Origin: DATFDN01 sp035685165
GTDB taxonomy: Bacteria; Pseudomonadota; Alphaproteobacteria; Acetobacterales; Acetobacteraceae
Direction: 5' to 3'
DNA length: 64,000 nt
Assembly: GCA_035685165.1 (NCBI GenBank)
Contig: DASRBI010000010.1
Span: forward strand, 1-64,000
The translations under genes were made by a program, and so were the position numbers. Numbering within the stretch: the stretch's first letter is position 1; the number at the start of each line of letters is the position of its first letter. The notes beneath the pieces are model-generated. The model worked only from the letters and a program-made list of their open reading frames with translations, did no database searches and was not told the origin of the DNA. Of this stretch, positions 60,119-64,000 are shown piece after piece.

Positions 60119-61414
60119 ATGGGCACCGATACGATTTTCGCTCTGGCGAGCGGTGCCGGACGCGCCGCGATCGCCGTGTTCCGCCTGAGCGGCCCTGCTA
60201 CCGCCGGCGTCCTTCGGACGGTTTGCGGCCGATTGCCGCGGCCGCGTGTCGCGTCGCTGCGCGCACTGCGCGATCCGGACGGGGTTCTGCTCGACCGTGG
60301 AATCGTGGTGTGGATGCCGGGACCGCACAGCTACACGGGCGAGGACGCGGCCGAGCTGCATGTGCACGGCGGGCCGGCGGTGTTGGACGGCGTGGCTGAG
60401 GCGCTGCTCCGGCTCGGCGCCGAGCCCGCCGAACCCGGCGCGTTCACCCGCCGCGCGCTGCTGAACGGCCGGATGGACGTGCTGGAGGCAGAGGCCGTGG
60501 CTGACCTGGTCGCCGCCGAGACGAGCGCCCAGCGCGCCCAGGCGCTGCGCCAGCTCGAGGGCGAGCTCGGGGCGCTTTATCGCGGCTGGACGGACCGGCT
60601 GACCCAGGTAATGGCGCGCCAGGAAGCGCTGATCGATTTTCCCGACGAGGACCTGCCGCCGGAGGCGGAGGCGCGGCTACTGCGCGAGGTCGAAACCGTG
60701 CGAGACGAGATCGCCGCCCATCTCGCCGACTCGCGGCGCGGGGAGCGCCTGCGGGACGGGCTGGTGTTCGCGGTCGCGGGCCCGCCCAATGTCGGCAAGT
60801 CCACGCTGGTCAATGCGCTCGCCGGGCGGGAGGTGGCCATTACCTCGCCGACGCCCGGAACCACGCGCGATGCCCTGGAAACTCGGATCGTACTGGCGGG
60901 GGTGCCGGTCACACTCGTCGACACGGCGGGGATCCGCGAGGCGGTGGACCCGGTGGAGGCTGAAGGCGTGCGGCGGGCGCGGGACCGCGCGGCGCAAGCT
61001 GATCTCGTCATCCGGGTCTTCGCCCCCGGCATCCCGGACACCGGCGCGGAACCGGGCCACGCGAGGGAGATCCCGGTGGCGAACAAAGCCGATCTCGGCG
61101 GCGTGCTGGGGACGCACGCGCTGCCGGTCAGCGCGGTGACCGGTATCGGTCTTGCGGCTCTGCGGGCGAGGCTCGAAGCGGCGGCGCGGAACCTGACCGC
61201 TCAGGCCGGTCCGCCGGCGCTCACCCGTGCGCGTCATCGCGCCGCGCTCACCGAGGCGGCGGAGCGGCTGTCGGGCGCGCTCGAAACTGAGTGGCCTGAG
61301 CTGCGGGCGGAGGACCTGCGGCTGGCGCTGCGGGCGATCGGGCGGGTGACCGGGGCGGTGGACGTGGAGCAAGTGCTCGATGCGCTGTTCGCCGAGTTCT
61401 GCATCGGTAAATGA
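60119..61414 (+). CDS. mnmE: tRNA uridine-5-carboxymethylaminomethyl GTPase MnmE
   Basis: GTPase that, with MnmG, installs the cmnm5 group on wobble U34 of several tRNAs. 431 residues. N-terminal TrmE domain (DTIFALASGAGRAAIAVFRL, SYTGEDAAELHVHGG), central helices, G domain with G1 AGPPNVGKSTLVNALAG (about 220), G3 DTAGIRE and G4 NKAD. It ends in the invariant CIGK. Downstream, mnmG follows on the same strand after an intervening convergent gene, the reverse-strand Cdh-like gene. In many genomes mnmE-mnmG are adjacent to rho and rsmG/parAB near the origin. Confidence 0.97.
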   Translation: MGTDTIFALASGAGRAAIAVFRLSGPATAGVLRTVCGRLPRPRVASLRALRDPDGVLLDRGIVVWMPGPHSYTGEDAAELHVHGGPAVLDGVAEALLRLGAEPAEPGAFTRRALLNGRMDVLEAEAVADLVAAETSAQRAQALRQLEGELGALYRGWTDRLTQVMARQEALIDFPDEDLPPEAEARLLREVETVRDEIAAHLADSRRGERLRDGLVFAVAGPPNVGKSTLVNALAGREVAITSPTPGTTRDALETRIVLAGVPVTLVDTAGIREAVDPVEAEGVRRARDRAAQADLVIRVFAPGIPDTGAEPGHAREIPVANKADLGGVLGTHALPVSAVTGIGLAALRARLEAAARNLTAQAGPPALTRARHRAALTEAAERLSGALETEWPELRAEDLRLALRAIGRVTGAVDVEQVLDALFAEFCIGK

Positions 61415-61424
61415 CGCGGCAGGG

Positions 61425-62168
61425 CTAAGGCTTCCGTGCCAGCGCGCAAGTGTGGTCCTGAAGCTCCTCGGCGCTTCCGAGGTTCGACGGCGGGCTCGCT
61501 TGGCCGGCGAAGATCAGGAAGCCGGGTCCGAGCGACGCCGGGCGGGCGGCGACCAGGATCGTCATGCGATCCATGTGGGAGCGCGCATCCGGAAGCCCGG
61601 CAGCGACCAGCTCAAAGGGGGTCTCGCCGGGGCGGTTTAGCGTATCGACGCTGCGCGCAAGGTAGGGCTTGCCGGCAAGCGGGACAGGAAAGGGGGCCCA
61701 GGCGGGCGAGACCTCGGCCGCGTGTGCGAGCAGAGCCTGCCGCACCTCCGGCTGCAGGCAATCCACGTGGATATGAAGCTGATTTTGCGTGCGGCCAAAA
61801 ATGGAATTGACGGCAAGCGATAGGGCGTCATCGGGAAGAGCGCTGTCGGCGAGCGCCCGGACAATGTTTATTGTCTGCCAGGCGAACTGAAAGTAGTTCG
61901 GCGCTTGCGGACTCAGGATTGCGGGGTCCTCGATCCCGGTGATCCGCGCGGTCGGCATCACGAGCAGCTGCGTTGCGCCGACCCGGTCCTTCAAGACGAC
62001 ATAACCCTCGTCCTGCCGGACGGCGAGGCAGGGTGAAGGCCAAGCGTAGTCGGCCTGGTGCGGCACGCATTGTTCGCTGATGATGCGCCAAAGGGCGTTC
62101 GCGTCGGCGCGGGCGAGCGCGGGAAAAAGGGCGATCGCGAGCGCAAAGACAGCCGGAAATGTGCGCAT
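61425..62168 (-). CDS. CDP-diacylglycerol pyrophosphatase (Cdh family)
   Basis: 247 residues from the ATG at 62166-62168, with a signal peptide (MRTFPAVFALAIALFPALARA), so it is probably periplasmic. The HIT-like catalytic segment is QNQLHIHVDC (about residues 119-128), and TARITGIEDPAIL and SVDTLNRPGETPFELV match the Cdh family, which hydrolyses CDP-diacylglycerol to phosphatidate and CMP. It is convergent with mnmE (10-bp gap) and divergent from mnmG across 70 bp. Its insertion between mnmE and mnmG is unusual. Confidence 0.85.
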   Translation of the reverse strand: MRTFPAVFALAIALFPALARADANALWRIISEQCVPHQADYAWPSPCLAVRQDEGYVVLKDRVGATQLLVMPTARITGIEDPAILSPQAPNYFQFAWQTINIVRALADSALPDDALSLAVNSIFGRTQNQLHIHVDCLQPEVRQALLAHAAEVSPAWAPFPVPLAGKPYLARSVDTLNRPGETPFELVAAGLPDARSHMDRMTILVAARPASLGPGFLIFAGQASPPSNLGSAEELQDHTCALARKP

Positions 62169-62238
62169 TCGAGAAGGTTGTCCAGTGGCCATTGGGCTCG
62201 TGCCGGGGCAAAGAGGTTTCGTCAATCGAGGATCGCGG

Positions 62239-64000
62239 ATGGGCGAGAACGAGTTCGACGTCGTGGTGATCGGGGGCGGACATGCCGGCTGCGAGGCGGC
62301 GGCTGCCGCCGCCCGTATGGGGGCCCGGACCGTGCTGCTGACCCACCGTCTCGCGACCATCGGGGAAATGTCCTGCAACCCCGCCATCGGCGGGATCGGA
62401 AAGGGCCATCTCGTGCGCGAAATCGACGCGCTCGACGGGCTGATGGGACGGGCGGCCGATCAGGCGGGCATCCATTTCAAGGTGCTCAACCGCCGCAAGG
62501 GGCCGGCCGTCCAGGGCCCCCGCGCTCAGGCCGATCGCGGACTCTACAAAAGCGCCATGCTTGCGCTGCTCGCAGCACAACCTTGCCTCGAGTTGCGCGA
62601 AGGAGCTGCGGAGGCGCTGAGGACGGACCACGACGGCCGGATAAGCGGGGTGGTGCTGGCCGACGGGGCGCTGCTGCGCTGCCGCGCGGCGGTGGTGAGC
62701 GCGGGGACGTTCCTGCGCGGAATGATCCATGTAGGTGCGACGCGCGTGCCAGCGGGGCGCGCGGGCGATGCACCTGCGATGGGGCTGGCGGCGGCGCTCG
62801 CCGGCCTCTCGCTGCCGATCGGGCGGCTCAAGACCGGTACGCCGCCGCGCCTGTTTCGTGACAGCGTCGACTGGGAGGGGCTCCAATGCGACCCGGGTGA
62901 TGATCCGCCGGAACCGTTCAGCACGCTGACCGAGCGGATCACCACGCCGCAGCTTAGCTGCCGGGTCACCGGCACTACCGAGGCGACCCACGCGTTAGTG
63001 CGGGCCAATCTCCATCATTCGGCGGTCTACGGAGGGCACATCGCCGGCCGGGGACCGCGTTATTGCCCGTCGCTCGAGGATAAGGTGGTCCGCTTTGCGG
63101 AGCGAACGAGCCATCCTGTGTTCCTAGAGCCCGAGGGGTTGGATTCCGACCTCGTCTACCCGAATGGTCTGTCGATAAGCATGCCGGAGGAGATTCAGCG
63201 GGCGGTGATCCGCACCATCCCCGGGCTCGAGCATGCCCGCATGGCTAGGCCCGGATATGCGGTGGAGTACGACTATGTCGATCCGCGCGCGCTGACCGCG
63301 GCCCTCGAGTTGCGATCGGTCTCCGGGCTCTTCCTTGCGGGCCAAGTGAACGGGACAACCGGCTATGAGGAGGCGGCGGCCCAGGGATTACTGGCCGGGA
63401 TCAACGCCGCGCGCCGCGCGGCGGGAGCTGATCCGGTCGTACTCAGTCGGGCCGACGCCTATATCGGGGTGATGGTCGATGATCTCGTGACCAGAGGCGT
63501 CACAGAGCCGTATCGCATGTTCACCTCGCGCTCGGAGTACCGGCTCACTCTCCGGTCCGACAATGCCGACCAGCGGTTGACCGCGCAGGGAATGGCCTGG
63601 GGCTGCGTGGGCGGCACGCGTGCCGCGCACTTCCGCGCCTTCGCCGTGACGCTCGCCGAGGCTCGGCTTCGGGCCCGTCAGGACGGGCTCTTCCCGGCGG
63701 CGCTGCGCCGGGCGCGTATCGGCGCGCGAGCCGATGGGCGGTGGCGGAGCGCCTTCGAGCTACTGGGCACGCAGGCCGACCGCGCTGCGCTGCTGTCCGC
63801 CTTTCCCTGGTTGGCCGCGCTGCCGGCGCGGGTTTTCCGCCAACTAGCGACCGAAGCGCTCTACAGCACCTACCTCGAGCGCCAGGAGGCCGATCTGCGT
63901 GCATTCCGGCGCGACGAGGGGATGCCGCTGGACGGCATCGACTGGGCCGCGGTCCCGGGGCTATCGGCCGAGGTGCGGGCCAAACTCACGGCGTTGCGCC
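62239..64000 (+). CDS. mnmG: tRNA uridine-5-carboxymethylaminomethyl synthesis protein MnmG (3' end cut by window)
   Basis: FAD-dependent partner of MnmE. The visible part is 587 codons, and the normal protein is about 620-630 residues, so roughly 35-40 residues are missing. The start ATG at 62239 follows a GAGG site. The FAD-binding Rossmann motif is VVVIGGGHAGCEAAAAAARM (about 8-27); IGEMSCNPAIGGIGKGHLVREID, GRLKTGTPPRL, RYCPSLEDKVVRF, PEGLDSDLVYPNG, GYAVEYDYVDPR, AGQVNGTTGYEEAAAQGL and PYRMFTSRSEYRLTLR follow, all GidA hallmarks. The frame runs open to the last base of the window. Confidence is high in identity, partial in extent. Confidence 0.97.
   Translation, partial: MGENEFDVVVIGGGHAGCEAAAAAARMGARTVLLTHRLATIGEMSCNPAIGGIGKGHLVREIDALDGLMGRAADQAGIHFKVLNRRKGPAVQGPRAQADRGLYKSAMLALLAAQPCLELREGAAEALRTDHDGRISGVVLADGALLRCRAAVVSAGTFLRGMIHVGATRVPAGRAGDAPAMGLAAALAGLSLPIGRLKTGTPPRLFRDSVDWEGLQCDPGDDPPEPFSTLTERITTPQLSCRVTGTTEATHALVRANLHHSAVYGGHIAGRGPRYCPSLEDKVVRFAERTSHPVFLEPEGLDSDLVYPNGLSISMPEEIQRAVIRTIPGLEHARMARPGYAVEYDYVDPRALTAALELRSVSGLFLAGQVNGTTGYEEAAAQGLLAGINAARRAAGADPVVLSRADAYIGVMVDDLVTRGVTEPYRMFTSRSEYRLTLRSDNADQRLTAQGMAWGCVGGTRAAHFRAFAVTLAEARLRARQDGLFPAALRRARIGARADGRWRSAFELLGTQADRAALLSAFPWLAALPARVFRQLATEALYSTYLERQEADLRAFRRDEGMPLDGIDWAAVPGLSAEVRAKLTALR

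Overview
The window is GC-rich, densely coded bacterial DNA. The gene families and their order point to an alphaproteobacterium. The main clues are rho, hemJ, hemH and hemE beside a hemE/PPSR intergenic region, the rplU-rpmA-obgE-proB block, the bamD-recN-ligA block and mnmE next to mnmG. A Rhodospirillales-like (Acetobacteraceae-like) host is my best guess, but this rests on gene content only. I saw no rRNA, tRNA, insertion sequence, phage or CRISPR array.

Layout. 1-12.8 kb: a DEAD-box helicase cut by the window edge, truB, a membrane protein, rpmB, a DUF1203 gene, gabD, a glycosyltransferase/deacetylase fusion, then ligA-recN-bamD. 12.9-18.7 kb: an ADP-forming acyl-CoA synthetase, a class-III aminotransferase, rho and hemJ, with a small AbrB-like ORF after hemJ. 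18.9-23.3 kb: hemH-hemE, a 349-bp non-coding region with origin-like features, the PPSR gene and an Xre-RES toxin-antitoxin pair. 23.5-28.7 kb: a DHA2 drug exporter, an AmpG-like transporter, an orphan PhoR-like kinase and an orphan paaC-paaD pair. 28.7-36 kb: a small surface-glycan cassette (methyltransferase, sugar aminotransferase, CapD/WbpM-like dehydratase), glgX and a TonB-like protein. 36-42.3 kb: hyuB and hyuA, separated by an AI-2E-family transporter and azlCD; hyuA ends in a five-copy 32-bp-period repeat array facing proB. 42.3-45.3 kb: rplU-rpmA-obgE-proB. 45.5-60.1 kb: an accessory metabolic region with a MetE-like protein, two LLM (F420/FMN-type) oxidoreductases, the FO synthase FbiC, a dienelactone hydrolase, two halves of a glutaconate/IpdAB-type CoA-transferase and a CaiB-type CoA-transferase. 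The two halves flank an oppositely oriented sugar ABC transporter with duplicated permeases and no ATPase gene. 60.1-64 kb: mnmE, a CDP-diacylglycerol pyrophosphatase and mnmG, which is cut by the window end.

How the parts fit. The haem genes, rho, mnmEG, rplU/rpmA and the DNA ligase/RecN pair are housekeeping genes. The accessory parts suggest (i) F420 or its precursor FO serving the adjacent LLM enzymes, (ii) a CoA-thioester catabolic route fed by the ABC transporter, and (iii) hydantoin/oxoproline hydrolysis coupled to amino-acid export. These links are inferred from gene neighbourhood. I did not find one clearly unprecedented system. The strongest leads are the 32-bp array, the candidate oriC with its neighbouring toxin-antitoxin pair, the F420 island, the split CoA-transferase locus and the glycosyltransferase/deacetylase fusion.
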